This document shows positions 8,588 through 17,478 of a stretch of DNA of 64,000 nucleotides, in pieces. The first letter of the stretch is position 1, and each line of letters begins with the position of its first letter. The notes beneath the pieces were generated by a model that was not told where the DNA came from, searched no databases, and saw only the letters and a list, made by a program, of their open reading frames with translations. The stretch comes from Schlesneria paludicola DSM 18645 (GTDB lineage: Bacteria > Planctomycetota > Planctomycetia > Planctomycetales > Planctomycetaceae). Made by a program: the position numbers and the translations under genes. The stretch lies in contig CAMCMU010000015.1 of NCBI GenBank assembly GCA_945876035.1, forward strand, positions 1 through 64,000, given 5' to 3'.

Positions 8588-9706
8588 TTACTTCGAGCCG
8601 GAATGACGAGGCGTCTGAGGGGGGCGCGGATCTCGACCCTCACGCGAGCTGTTCCGTCGTGGACTACCCGATCGCGGATTTTGCTCGCTGCGTTCACGCG
8701 CAGGCCGACTTTCCGATCCGCTTTCGTCTCGAGGGCGTTCGCTGCGGGGTGGACTGTGCTGCGGCTTCACACCATCGGTGTTGCTTTCAGTACGGAAATC
8801 ATCGCCGCCGTCAACGTTCGGAGAGTCTCGTGCAATCACCTGTTCAGGAGTGGACAAAGGACTTTGTCTGCCGGAATGTGTACTCACGACCGTCAGGATA
8901 TCCGCCTCATCGGTCATGATATTTCGCTGCCCCTCATAGGCCACCATCAACTTACGGGCCAGAAGTTCTTGGCCAATAATCTTGCCGGTCCCCTGTTTGG
9001 TGACGACGGTCGCTCCCAGAGGCGGCAGCTCTTTGCGGCTTTGCTCATAGGTGTCGTACTCATACCGCAGACAGCACTTGAGACGTCCGCACCGGCCTGA
9101 AATCTTGGAGGGATCCAGAGTTGCTTTTTGAAGTTTGGCCATCTTCATCGACACGGGCGGCATCTCGTTCAAAAATGTGTTGCAGCAGACCGGTTGGCCG
9201 CAATCTCCGTAGTCGGCCAAGAGCTTGGCTTCATCTCGAATCCCGATCTGTCGCATTTCAATGCGCGAGCTAAACTGTTTTGCCAGCGATTTGACAAGAT
9301 CGCGGAAATCGATTCGCTGTTCGGCGACGTAATAAAATACGAGTCGTTCACCACCAATGACCTGCTCGACATCAATCAACTGCATTTGAATATTGCGTTC
9401 GCGAATTTGATCGAGCGTCCGCGTAAACGCCTCTTTTTCAAACACGATGGCTTGCGCTCGGTTGGCTTCGTCATCCGTTGAGGCCAGTCGGACAATGCGC
9501 CCATGCTCCTCCGCAACACCGAGGTATTTCCGTGTTTGTTCCGTTGCCGCGCTGAGAACGGTGCCCCACTCATGTCCTCGGCTACCACGAACGATCACCG
9601 CAGCACCGCGTGGCAACGGACCGAGTCCCCGTGCGGAAAATTCGCCTAGAATTCGTGTTGTTCCGTAACGGACAACATAAGACTTTTCGGGTGCAGATGG
9701 ATTCAT
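8588..9706 (-). CDS. PSP1 domain protein (YaaT/RicT-like)
   Basis: 372 residues. The first 270 or so match the PSP1/YaaT family: a conserved N-terminal segment (YVVRYGTTRILGEFSA), a helical middle, and the Cys clusters CGQPVCC and CGRLKCCLRYE. In Bacillus the homologue (RicT) forms a complex with RicA and RicF that carries Fe-S clusters and modulates RNase Y. Whether planctomycetes use it in the same way is not known, and no RicA/RicF homologue is seen nearby. The last 100 residues are a low-complexity, highly charged tail rich in Arg, Ser, Pro, Glu and Asp, probably disordered and possibly RNA-binding. The ATG precedes the conserved family start. Cytoplasmic. Confidence 0.85.
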   Translation of the reverse strand: MNPSAPEKSYVVRYGTTRILGEFSARGLGPLPRGAAVIVRGSRGHEWGTVLSAATEQTRKYLGVAEEHGRIVRLASTDDEANRAQAIVFEKEAFTRTLDQIRERNIQMQLIDVEQVIGGERLVFYYVAEQRIDFRDLVKSLAKQFSSRIEMRQIGIRDEAKLLADYGDCGQPVCCNTFLNEMPPVSMKMAKLQKATLDPSKISGRCGRLKCCLRYEYDTYEQSRKELPPLGATVVTKQGTGKIIGQELLARKLMVAYEGQRNIMTDEADILTVVSTHSGRQSPLSTPEQVIARDSPNVDGGDDFRTESNTDGVKPQHSPPRSERPRDESGSESRPARERSEQNPRSGSPRRNSSREGRDPRPPQTPRHSGSK

Positions 9707-9921
9707 ACAGCCTTCAAGAGAGAGGCAATGATGTGATCAGGGAAAAAGCTGGCAGAAATTGCTCAGCGTGCCTAGTATACACCCCCGTGTGGCAGATATG
9801 CCAACCTCCAGACAGGTTGTCTGAGCCCCATGCGGTGGGGTTTCGTGAACCGCCGAGGGGAGGGGGCAGAAATCCACGCCGTCGCAGAATCGCCAGACCA
9901 CCGATCGATGGGGTCGCGGAT

Positions 9922-11196
9922 CTACTCGGTCAGAGCCAGGCATTTCAACTGCCGTTCATTGCGGATGTAAAGCCGACCATGGGCGAGGGCTGGCAGTGCT
10001 CGCGTTGTTCCCGACATCACCTTGGCCATGGCCAACTCGTGATAACCGGATTCGATCATTGTCACCAGTCGAACGACTCCGTCAGTCTGCACGACGATTA
10101 ACTTTTCGTCGGCTGCGATCAATGTCGCATAGGCCAGTCCGGATTTTGTCCAATGGATCTGCCGCGATTCGGTATCGAAGCACTTCAGGGCAATTGGCCC
10201 TCCATCTTGGCGGCCATCGATGCCAAATATTTTCCCGCCGTAAACAATGGGCGTTGTGTATTGGCTCGATAACAAGTCATCCTTCCAGATCGGTTTAAAT
10301 TCAGCCGGTGAGATTTGGTGTAATTCCGATCCAATCCCGTAGCTCGCAGTCAATAAGACTCGATGGTCGACAATGACAGGGATCGCCGCATTCACCGTCG
10401 GTCCCCGTTGTCCGAACGGGAGCCGCGCCAGTTCCTTCCCGGTTGCGGGATCGATCGAGACCAGATGAAAGCGTGTGAGGCACAACAGGATTCGTTTTCC
10501 GTCGAGCGTGGCCGCGACGGGAGACGAGTAACTTGCCAATTCATTGGTTGCCTTCCAGACCGTCTCCCCCGTATCCCGATGGAATGCGACAATTCCCGCG
10601 CGGTCTTTGTCGCCGCCCACGTTGACGATCACCAGATTCCCCTCCACCAGTGGTGAGGTGCCTGATCCAAAGTACCCCGCAGGAGCCCGAAATTCTTTTT
10701 GGATCTGCCTCTGCCATCGCAGGTTCCCCCGCTGGAGATCCACGCAAAACAGACCCCCTGCCGCAGCGAGGCCGTAGATTCGATCCTGATCGATCGTCGG
10801 GACAGCCCGTGGCCCATCGTCGTCGACAATCGCGGGTTCAAAATCTGTGGCAAAACCTGTCGACCACAGGGCCTCACCCGTGTCCGCGTCGAAAGAGGAA
10901 AACGTGTCTTCATCACCCATTCGATGAAAAAGAATGACTCTCTTGCCAGAAACTACCACTCCGGCGAAGCCTTTACCGACCGGGACGTCCCACACGGTTC
11001 GCGGGCCGGGTTTCGGCCATGCGTCGGCTAACGTTTCCTCGCTGGCAATGCCATTTCGATGGGGACCTAGAATCTGCGGCCAGTCGCCGGCCTCGGCCTT
11101 GTGATCAACGAACCCGATGGTGAGCCACGTGACAACCTGTCCCCAAAAAACGGCAGACAGGAAAACTCCGGCACGTTTTGGTCGAGAACACGACAT
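9922..11196 (-). CDS. Exported PQQ-like beta-propeller protein
   Basis: 424 residues with a signal peptide (AGVFLSAVFWGQVVTWLTIG) followed by WPQILGPHRNGI, the entry motif typical of planctomycete PQQ-type propellers. Repeats contain blade signatures such as FDADTGEALW, FHRDTGETVW and IDPATGKELARLPFG. They predict an eight-bladed quinoprotein-like fold, but the catalytic residues of true PQQ dehydrogenases are not evident, so a scaffold or binding role is more likely. The ATG at 11196 is chosen because AGGAGT lies 5 nt upstream. The long in-frame extension to 11553 overlaps the zinc-ribbon gene and is rejected. The gene follows that gene by 40 bp and may share its transcript. Confidence 0.85.
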   Translation of the reverse strand: MSCSRPKRAGVFLSAVFWGQVVTWLTIGFVDHKAEAGDWPQILGPHRNGIASEETLADAWPKPGPRTVWDVPVGKGFAGVVVSGKRVILFHRMGDEDTFSSFDADTGEALWSTGFATDFEPAIVDDDGPRAVPTIDQDRIYGLAAAGGLFCVDLQRGNLRWQRQIQKEFRAPAGYFGSGTSPLVEGNLVIVNVGGDKDRAGIVAFHRDTGETVWKATNELASYSSPVAATLDGKRILLCLTRFHLVSIDPATGKELARLPFGQRGPTVNAAIPVIVDHRVLLTASYGIGSELHQISPAEFKPIWKDDLLSSQYTTPIVYGGKIFGIDGRQDGGPIALKCFDTESRQIHWTKSGLAYATLIAADEKLIVVQTDGVVRLVTMIESGYHELAMAKVMSGTTRALPALAHGRLYIRNERQLKCLALTE

Positions 11197-11236
11197 GAGG
11201 GACTCCTGCGGACGGCTGTGGCGAAATCGATGTTGC

Positions 11237-11566
11237 TCACGCCTCCCATTCTGCGTCGCACGAATCACACCGGAAGCCCACAATAGTCGCCGTCCCCGGA
11301 ATTTCCAATCCCTGACGATTGAGTTGTGCGTCGTCACGTTGCAGGGGCGACACCACCGGAAAGAGACAATGACGGCATCGGCGGTTCGTGAAGAGGAGTC
11401 GCGCACGCGAAATGACGTCCAATTTCGTGGCGGTGGTCCCCGAATAGTCTTGGTCAACGGATAGCCGGCGACCTGATCGAGGAAATGGAATAGTGCTCGA
11501 TTGTTGGGCGGAACGTCCCTGCGCCGTGCCGCACTCCTCGGGCCAGTACACACTGAATCGGCTCAT
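11237..11566 (-). CDS. Small zinc-ribbon protein of unknown function
   Basis: 109 residues. Two CxxC pairs (CRHC near residue 64 and CDSC near residue 100) are placed as in a zinc ribbon, separated by a conserved-looking stretch ending PGTATIVGFRC. The N-terminal half is basic and probably flexible. The start is fixed by AAAGGAG 7 nt upstream of the ATG at 11566, which rules out the longer in-frame extension. No signal peptide, so probably cytoplasmic. I recall similar short proteins in planctomycetes but no defined role. It lies directly upstream of the PQQ-like gene. Confidence 0.65.
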   Translation of the reverse strand: MSRFSVYWPEECGTAQGRSAQQSSTIPFPRSGRRLSVDQDYSGTTATKLDVISRARLLFTNRRCRHCLFPVVSPLQRDDAQLNRQGLEIPGTATIVGFRCDSCDAEWEA

Positions 11567-12071
11567 CCATGAGCTCCTTTGCCGTACGAAAGTGTTTCTT
11601 GCATAGGATCCGCTCGCGCTGAGCGGCTCTGGCTGCGAAAACCAAAGTTTCGACGTTGCACGAGGAAAAAAACGTCGCAGCGTTGTCTTTGGGTCGCGAA
11701 AATTACCCGCTGTCTCAATGTTCGGCAAGCCTGAGTGCCAGCCCAGAGGCTCTCGGGAGCGAGCCTCCCCCATCGTTTGCAATCGGAAAGGGTCTGTTTT
11801 TCCAGCAGAACTTGCGATTTGCTCCGGCGCCCCCCCTCCCCCCGTCGCAACAGGTTGTGAGTCTGGGAACGCACCTTCTGATCCACAATCAACCCGCATT
11901 CGTGGTGAGGCATTCGAGGCATTGTGGAGGTTCGCGGAGACAGGTTCCCGCGGTGGCGACGATTGCCGCTGGTTGGTCCGTCCTGACAGGATCTGGTGGT
12001 CAACCTCAGGCGGAATCCTGCGCCGAGGGGATTTGGCGAGGCAATCACAGACACGATCGATAGGGGCCTCT
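11567..12071. other. Intergenic gap, no gene seen
   Basis: 505 bp between the zinc-ribbon gene start and the nnrE stop. No reading frame here has a ribosome-binding site or family similarity. A 7-bp hairpin (GAGGCTC...GAGCCTC, 11746-11767) is the only structure noticed. The promoter of the minus-strand run below should lie here. Confidence 0.5.
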
Positions 12072-12788
12072 TCACGTTTTCAGGCGGGGCTTGTTCATTG
12101 CGTCCAAGGCCACTTCTTGCAACAAGGAATGCGGCACACCGATGTCGAGCACGTGAATCTGGCCGGTCCACGTCGAGGCGTTGAGTTGATCAAATCCCGG
12201 TTTTCTGGCCACGAATGTTGCCGTGTGACTGGCACGCACACACGGTCCTTCGAGGCCTCCTAAGTCGCAGTCGAAACCCGACGGCACGTCGATGGAAAAC
12301 ACTTTTTTCTGTGCGCGATTGACGGCGGCGATGGCACTGGCGAACGGCTCCCGAGCGGGCCCCCGTGTTCCGGTCCCCAGAAGGGCATCGATAATCCAGT
12401 CGGCCTGGTCGAGTTCCTGTTTCCACGCGTTCGCGGGATCGCTAGGAGGTGAAATCACGGCGGTTCCCGCTCGGCGCAAAACATGGAAGTTTGTCGCCGC
12501 ATCGTGTGTCATCGACTCCGCCAGTTGCGTGGTCAGCACGCGCACATCGAAGCCGCTGTTTTCGAGGTGTCTGGCGATGACGAAACCGTCTCCCGCATTG
12601 TTTCCCTTACCGCAACAGACAACGAGACGCCCGTGGATTCCAAGTTCTTGAAGGAGTCGTGCCGCATTTCGGCCGGCATTCTCCATCAACACCAATCCCA
12701 AGAGTCCGTAGTCAAGAAGTGCGCGTCGATCAACCTCTTGCAGTTGATCTCGGGTGAAAGTCCGTGGAAACGGGATAGAATGAGTCAT
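12072..12788 (-). CDS. nnrE: NAD(P)H-hydrate epimerase
   Basis: Epimerises R- and S-NAD(P)HX so that a partner dehydratase can repair the hydrated cofactor. 238 residues spanning a single YjeF_N domain. The nucleotide/phosphate-binding motif GKGNNAGDGFVIARHL lies near residues 60-75. The acidic motif DALLGTGTRGPAREP and the C-terminal IDVPSGFDCD complete the Rossmann-like fold. Unlike E. coli Nnr, the ADP/ATP-dependent dehydratase domain is absent, so NnrD must be encoded elsewhere. The ATG at 12788 fits the family start; a TTG 36 nt further upstream is possible. It diverges from the alpha/beta hydrolase across 59 bp, so the two genes may share regulation. Confidence 0.9.
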   Translation of the reverse strand: MTHSIPFPRTFTRDQLQEVDRRALLDYGLLGLVLMENAGRNAARLLQELGIHGRLVVCCGKGNNAGDGFVIARHLENSGFDVRVLTTQLAESMTHDAATNFHVLRRAGTAVISPPSDPANAWKQELDQADWIIDALLGTGTRGPAREPFASAIAAVNRAQKKVFSIDVPSGFDCDLGGLEGPCVRASHTATFVARKPGFDQLNASTWTGQIHVLDIGVPHSLLQEVALDAMNKPRLKT

Positions 12789-12847
12789 CGTCACGGACTT
12801 TCCGTTGGGATTCAGCGTGTCCAAAGTGTTGTTGAGGAAATCGGGTC

Positions 12848-13690
12848 ATGTTACTCGCAATTGATGTGAATGGGGTTCATTTTCAAGTTTTTGATGCCGG
12901 TTCTGGTCCGACAATTCTGTTTGTCCATGGATTTCCCTTGGATCACACGATGTGGCACGCTCAGTTGGAAGAGTTTTCTAAGACGCATCGTGTCATCGCA
13001 CCCGACTTGCGGGGATTTGGCGGGACGGACGGAGGGCTTTACTCGATTTCCATGGAGCAATTTGCCGACGATCTGGCGGCGATTCTGGAGACCCTGCAGG
13101 TGGTCGGACCAATCATTTTTTGTGGCCTTTCCATGGGAGGCTACATTGGCTGGCAATTCGTCCAGCGTCATCCCGATCGACTCTCAAAACTGATTGTCTG
13201 TGACTCTCGAGCGGGAGCGGATACCGCCGAGGCGGCGGCCAATCGCTTGAGGATGGCCGACATCGTTCTGCGCGAGGGATCGGAGGCGATTGCCTGGGCC
13301 ATGATGCCGAAACTTTTTGCACGCTGTTCCTCTGCCCACTGTCCTCACGTGATCGCCTCCGTCCGCGCGATGGTGTTGAACACCGATCCTCGATCGATTG
13401 CGGCCGCGCACCGTGGCATGGCCATCCGACCGGATGCGACGGCACTTTTGCCGCGAATCCACTGTCCGACACTCATCCTCGTGGGTGAGTACGACCAAAT
13501 TTCGACACCCGTTGAAATGAAATCGCTCGCCGACGCCTTACCCAATGCCACATTCCGTCTGATCAAGGATGCCGGGCATATGGCACCGATGGAACAACCG
13601 GAGGCGGTCAATACGGTGATTCGACAGTTTATTTCGACACCGGATCTGGCTCTCAAGTACGGTTCGCCCGCTCGGTCGCATCAACCGTGA
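12848..13690 (+). CDS. Alpha/beta-fold hydrolase
   Basis: 280-residue cytoplasmic hydrolase of the 3-oxoadipate enol-lactonase/haloperoxidase-like group. The oxyanion-hole region is HGFPLD near residue 27. The nucleophile elbow GLSMGG places Ser at 95, the acid is Asp216 in GEYDQIS, and the base is His244 in DAGHMAP. The catalytic triad is therefore complete. The ATG has GAGGAAA 8 nt upstream. The substrate cannot be told from the sequence. Its only neighbour of interest is the divergent nnrE, with no sign of an aromatic-degradation operon. Confidence 0.88.
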   Translation: MLLAIDVNGVHFQVFDAGSGPTILFVHGFPLDHTMWHAQLEEFSKTHRVIAPDLRGFGGTDGGLYSISMEQFADDLAAILETLQVVGPIIFCGLSMGGYIGWQFVQRHPDRLSKLIVCDSRAGADTAEAAANRLRMADIVLREGSEAIAWAMMPKLFARCSSAHCPHVIASVRAMVLNTDPRSIAAAHRGMAIRPDATALLPRIHCPTLILVGEYDQISTPVEMKSLADALPNATFRLIKDAGHMAPMEQPEAVNTVIRQFISTPDLALKYGSPARSHQP

Positions 13691-13868
13691 GGCCCGCCAC
13701 CCGCACCCGCGGAAGAGATTCGATGCCGGCCTCAGACGTGCGGGGCGTGAGGCAGACTTCGGCTGCGTGTGTGATCCACGTCCAAGGCGTCGCGTCTCGG
13801 TATTTTGTGCCTGCCGGGAGACGCCGGCGAGGATCTTCACCCGCCCCTGTGATGGCCCGATGTGGACC

Positions 13869-14734
13869 TCATACAAGAGGGCTTTTACTCGATCTGCAGT
13901 CGGCTGCCGGTCCCTCGTAAAACGCCTCCAGAAGTGGTTCTGCAGCCTCTGAGGTTGGCGGCCGCATGACCATCAGCGACGGCCAGAAAGAATGGTCGTT
14001 GGGCGTCGAGTCGAGAAAGTTCGCCAGATCACCCGGCAAAAACAGGGGATGGTCTGTCGTCGTCTCGTGCGCGATTGGGTCGTGAGGCCGCAGGCATCCG
14101 CCGAAAACGATTCGTGGCGTATTTCGAAGCGGACCAAAGAGCACAACGCAGAAAAATTCAGGAATCCGTTTGGCGACGCGCAATTCGCGGAACCCCCATC
14201 ATTCCCGTTCTTGCTTGGCAGCGTCGATGAGGGCCTTGAAACATCGAAGCGGCGGTTGGCTGCGGGGTCTCCGAGTCTTCAAAAAAACGAGATCCGGTAC
14301 CACGATTCCGTCGTCCAACGTCTGCGCCGGTTGCAGATCTTCAGCGGCCAATGTCTCGGTCCCCCGCCGATGACGCGTTACACCTCGATTCGCCCAGGCA
14401 CGGGCCAATTGAGGATCGACTCGGATCGCTTTCGTGAAATCCTGTTCGGCCAATTCGTGTTGTTCCTTTGCCAGAGAGACGTTGTCTCGTTGCCGCCAAC
14501 TCCGTGGTTCCTCGGGATCACGTTCGAGGGCCAACCCTGTCTTTTTACGATCGTGCGGACTCAAGGACGCAACCGCGGATTCCAGAGGAGTGCGATGGAA
14601 ACGATTTCTCGGATGACGGTGACGTGCGCCACGAGCAACGGGAATGCACAGGATGGCGGCACTGGCCCACTTTCCCTCGCAAACAGATCGAACCGCGGGT
14701 TGGGAAACTTGTAACCCACGTCAAAAAACGACAT
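13869..14734 (-). pseudogene. Decayed TPR-containing gene
   Basis: An ATG at 14734 with AAGGA 7 nt upstream opens a frame starting MSFFDVGYKFPNPRFD that stops at 14561. The neighbouring minus frame then continues with clear TPR sequence: LAEQDFTKAIRVDP followed by LARAWANRGVTRHRRG. It runs to a TGA at 14199-14201, after which the same frame stays open to 13869 with protein-like sequence (RIPEFFCVVLFGPLRNTPRI). The simplest reading is one gene broken by a frameshift near 14560 and an in-frame stop. The C-terminal part is not recognised and could belong to a second gene. Sequencing error at the frameshift is an alternative. The sequence from 13691 to 13868 shows nothing else. Confidence 0.45.
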
Positions 14735-14856
14735 CCTACAGTCCTTCGACGGATCCACTGGGTTTCGAGTTCGAGTTTTTGAAACACGGATCGTGATCAT
14801 TGCGTTACGGCGTTTTCGGCATTTCTTTCATTCTTCACCGCGTCAAGTTTTCATTG

Positions 14857-15639
14857 ATGGTCAATTCTTCCCGAAGACGCGGCTCGCAACGCGAAATCCT
14901 CACCAACCACAATCGTTGCTGGATTTGGGGCCGTCACGTTGTGCTCGAAACCCTTCGCGCAGGGCGTTGGCCGATCCTTGAGCTCTGTGTGAGTGATCAG
15001 CTCGGCCACGAACTTAAGGCAGAGGTTTGGCGACTTGCGGGGCTTCACGGTGTTGAGACGACGGTTGTCAACGATCAGGCAATCGCGAAGTCGTGTCATT
15101 CGGGCGAGCATCAGGGTTTTGCCGCCCGTATGTCCCCGTTCCCCTGTTTCTCTCTCGAAGAACTCCAGGCCAACTGGCCTGCCAATCCTCTGCTGGTAGT
15201 CTTGGATCGGCTTCAAGACCCGTACAATTTTGGAGCGATTGTCCGGTCGGCCTCGGCATTGGGTTTGGACGGAATTGTGATGGGGACCAAGGGTCAGGTG
15301 GCTGTCAACAGTCTCGTGGCCAGAAGTTCGGCGGGAGCGATTAACCACATTCCGATTGCACGGACAGAGTCCCTTGGGGAGGCGATTGATTCTTTGCGAG
15401 GTTTTGGTTTTCAGATCGTGGCCGCCTCCGAAAAAGGCTCCACAAAACTATGCGAGGCGGACTTCGGGCGTCCGACAGTCGCGATCATCGGCAATGAAGG
15501 CGATGGAATTCAACCCGCGTTACTAAAACGGTGCGATCTGGCTCTTCGAATTCCGATGAGTGGTCAAGTCGGTTCACTGAATGCGGCGGTTGCGGCGAGT
15601 GTTTTATTTTATGAAATGCGTCGTCAGAGGCAGAATTGA
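14857..15639 (+). CDS. rlmB: SpoU/TrmH-family RNA 2'-O-methyltransferase (RlmB-like)
   Basis: 260 residues. The N-terminal substrate-binding domain opens with WGRHVVLETLRAG, typical of RlmB, which methylates the 2'-O of G2251 in 23S rRNA. The C-terminal SPOUT knot carries motif 1 (LDRLQDPYNFGAIVRSA), motif 2 (AIIGNEGDGI) and motif 3 (IPMSGQVGSLNAAVAASVLF), which bind SAM and form the trefoil knot. The catalytic Asn and Arg of motif 1 (N in YNFG, R in VRSA) are present. The ATG at 14857 is the nearest to the domain start but lacks a strong ribosome-binding site; an in-frame start at 14800 is possible. A second SpoU gene follows 49 bp later. The exact target nucleotide is inferred. Confidence 0.85.
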   Translation: MVNSSRRRGSQREILTNHNRCWIWGRHVVLETLRAGRWPILELCVSDQLGHELKAEVWRLAGLHGVETTVVNDQAIAKSCHSGEHQGFAARMSPFPCFSLEELQANWPANPLLVVLDRLQDPYNFGAIVRSASALGLDGIVMGTKGQVAVNSLVARSSAGAINHIPIARTESLGEAIDSLRGFGFQIVAASEKGSTKLCEADFGRPTVAIIGNEGDGIQPALLKRCDLALRIPMSGQVGSLNAAVAASVLFYEMRRQRQN

Positions 15640-15688
15640 TGGCTTTTGCGGTCACGTCGCAAAAGCGACGACAGTCAAGGAAATCGTG

Positions 15689-16444
15689 ATGTCTTTAATC
15701 CTGCGAAATCCACACAGTGTCGACGCCGTCCTCCGGACTCGGCCCACGGACGTGTTGGAAGTCCGTCTTTCACCGAACCAACCCTCCCCCCGATGGTCCG
15801 CAATCGCGGATCTCGCGCGGCACCACGAAATCCCGGTGCGCATGTCACTTGCCGCATCGGAGCGGCATTCGACGTCGCGCGGGAAGAGTGAACGTGTTGG
15901 AGCCGCCTCCGCGATCATCAGTGAACGAAACGAACTTCTGGTCGATCAGCTTTTCACGCCCGAGATGACGGCGGAGTCGGGATTGTGGTTGGCGTTGGAG
16001 CAATTGCAAGATCCGCACAATGTCGGAGCGATCTTCCGTACCGCGGCATTTTTCGGTGTCAAGGGGATTATCCTGACCAAGGATCATTCCGCCCCACTGA
16101 CAGCGACGGTCTACGATGTTGCCTCAGGTGGTTTAGAATTCGTCCCGTTTGCCATCGCATCGAATCTCAGTCGCACGATCCTTCTGGCGAAGTCCGCTGG
16201 ACTCTCGATTCTGGGGACGTCCGAACATGCGGAAGAAGCCGTCGAAAGTGTCCCCTTAGATTCCTCATGTCTGCTGATTTTTGGAAATGAAGAACACGGC
16301 CTGCGTCGCGTGACACAACAGAACTGCGATCGCCTTTGCCGGCTGCAACATCAAGGCGAAATTCAGTCGTTGAATGTCTCTGTTGCGGCAGGGATTCTGA
16401 TGTCCACGCTGGCTAAAGGGTCCCAGCCCAAGAAAGGCAATTGA
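15689..16444 (+). CDS. Second SpoU/TrmH-family RNA methyltransferase
   Basis: 251 residues, same fold as the preceding gene but clearly diverged. The N-terminal domain begins LRNPHSVDAVLRTRP. The SPOUT part has motif 1 LEQLQDPHNVGAIFRTA, motif 2 LIFGNEEHGL and motif 3 GEIQSLNVSVAAGIL. In motif 3 the usual Ile-Pro before Met/Gly is replaced by Leu-Gln-His. The ATG at 15689 is set by AAGGAAA 5 nt upstream; the open frame upstream overlaps rlmB and is not used. Adjacent tandem copies suggest duplication followed by a change of target, perhaps another rRNA site or a tRNA. It ends 68 bp from the convergent arfB-like gene. Confidence 0.82.
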   Translation: MSLILRNPHSVDAVLRTRPTDVLEVRLSPNQPSPRWSAIADLARHHEIPVRMSLAASERHSTSRGKSERVGAASAIISERNELLVDQLFTPEMTAESGLWLALEQLQDPHNVGAIFRTAAFFGVKGIILTKDHSAPLTATVYDVASGGLEFVPFAIASNLSRTILLAKSAGLSILGTSEHAEEAVESVPLDSSCLLIFGNEEHGLRRVTQQNCDRLCRLQHQGEIQSLNVSVAAGILMSTLAKGSQPKKGN

Positions 16445-16512
16445 CCTGCCGACAGAAGTAACGTCAATCGCAGGGCGCTCGGTTTTGCGCAACACGAGCA
16501 GCCGATCTGTTC

Positions 16513-16956
16513 CTAGTCCTCGATTTTTGGAAGTTGTCGACGCTGCTTTGTTTCGGAGTTTAATCGTTTGTCAGCCAGACGCCGTCGCGTGGATGCTTTT
16601 GTCGGATTTTTTTTCTTGCGTGGCTTGGGGCCTTTCGCCACAGACAAGAGAAGCGCCGATAATTTGTCGAGGCAATCCGAAACATTTTTCAATTGGTCTC
16701 GGTATCTTTCGCTTGAGATTAACAAGTCGCCTTCGATGGTGAGTCGGCGTCTGTAGGCCACGGCAAATCGTTCGCGAACATCGTTCGGAAGTCCGACAGA
16801 CTCAAAAATAGGCCAACGCAAGGTGACCTTGGAATTGACTTTGTTCACGTTTTGTCCACCGGGTCCGGAGCTGCGTGCGACTCCCCAAGCAAACTCGCCA
16901 CATCGCACGCGAATCCGTTCCGTGATCGTGAGTATTTCGGAATGAGCAGGGAACAT
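16513..16956 (-). CDS. arfB: Alternative ribosome-rescue factor (ArfB/YaeJ-like)
   Basis: 147 residues, close to the length of ArfB (about 140). The catalytic loop SSGPGGQNVNKVNSKVTLRW contains GGQ at residues 33-35, which hydrolyses peptidyl-tRNA on the ribosome. The C-terminal tail is strongly basic (KGPKPRKKKNP, then RRRLADKRLN), as needed to enter the empty mRNA channel of stalled ribosomes. The codon-recognition domains of RF1/RF2 are absent. The ATG at 16956 has GGAGGG upstream (spacing 11); an ATG 30 nt earlier is possible. Convergent with the two RNA methyltransferase genes. Confidence 0.88.
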   Translation of the reverse strand: MFPAHSEILTITERIRVRCGEFAWGVARSSGPGGQNVNKVNSKVTLRWPIFESVGLPNDVRERFAVAYRRRLTIEGDLLISSERYRDQLKNVSDCLDKLSALLLSVAKGPKPRKKKNPTKASTRRRLADKRLNSETKQRRQLPKIED

Positions 16957-17478
16957 GCGAAAATTACCCTCCGTGATGGGGATCATGGTTACGGATGCGA
17001 CTGCGTTTTCAGGAACCGCGATCGAGGTTTTTAGAAGTTCCTTCTTTTTCAGAACCGTCCGGCGGAGGCGTGATCTCGGGCTGGCCCAGTTCTCGATCGG
17101 TGGCCGTGATCCGAGACAAAACCGCAAGTGGCGATTTCCACGGCGTAGCATTCCTGTTTAATCCATTCTTGATCAAGGCCGAGAATAACGCAAACGAGGA
17201 TCATCACGGTTTGTGGGGGAGGAGCACGATTCAAGCGACAAGACTTTTTTTGATTGTGGGACAAGAAAATTCTCGAGGTCAGGCATGTCGCTCAGGCGGC
17301 CTCGTCATATTACAATGCTGCGCGACGAGACAGACGTTCGTTGTCTTGGCGGGCGTGATGGTTGAGCCCGCATCTGCCGGACGAGATTCTTCCGCTCGAT
17401 GTGTGTGGTGTATCGGGCTTGGTCCCATGGCCAAGAGCGGCTGCTGTTTTTTTGGTTTCCCATTGAGATCGGCAAACA
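16957..17478. other. Divergent intergenic region
   Basis: 522 bp between the arfB-like start and the LarA-like start. It should hold both promoters. Open frames crossing it are upstream extensions of the flanking genes without ribosome-binding sites. No repeat or riboswitch is recognised. Confidence 0.45.

Noticed and set aside
9922-11553. Long N-terminal extension of the PQQ-like gene to 11553
   Set aside because: It overlaps the zinc-ribbon gene, lacks family similarity, and the ATG at 11196 has both an AGGAGT ribosome-binding site and a signal peptide.
13992-14714. 240-codon open frame on the plus strand
   Set aside because: It is antisense to the TPR remnant, whose motifs are clear. The plus-strand translation shows no domain, and no ribosome-binding site precedes it.
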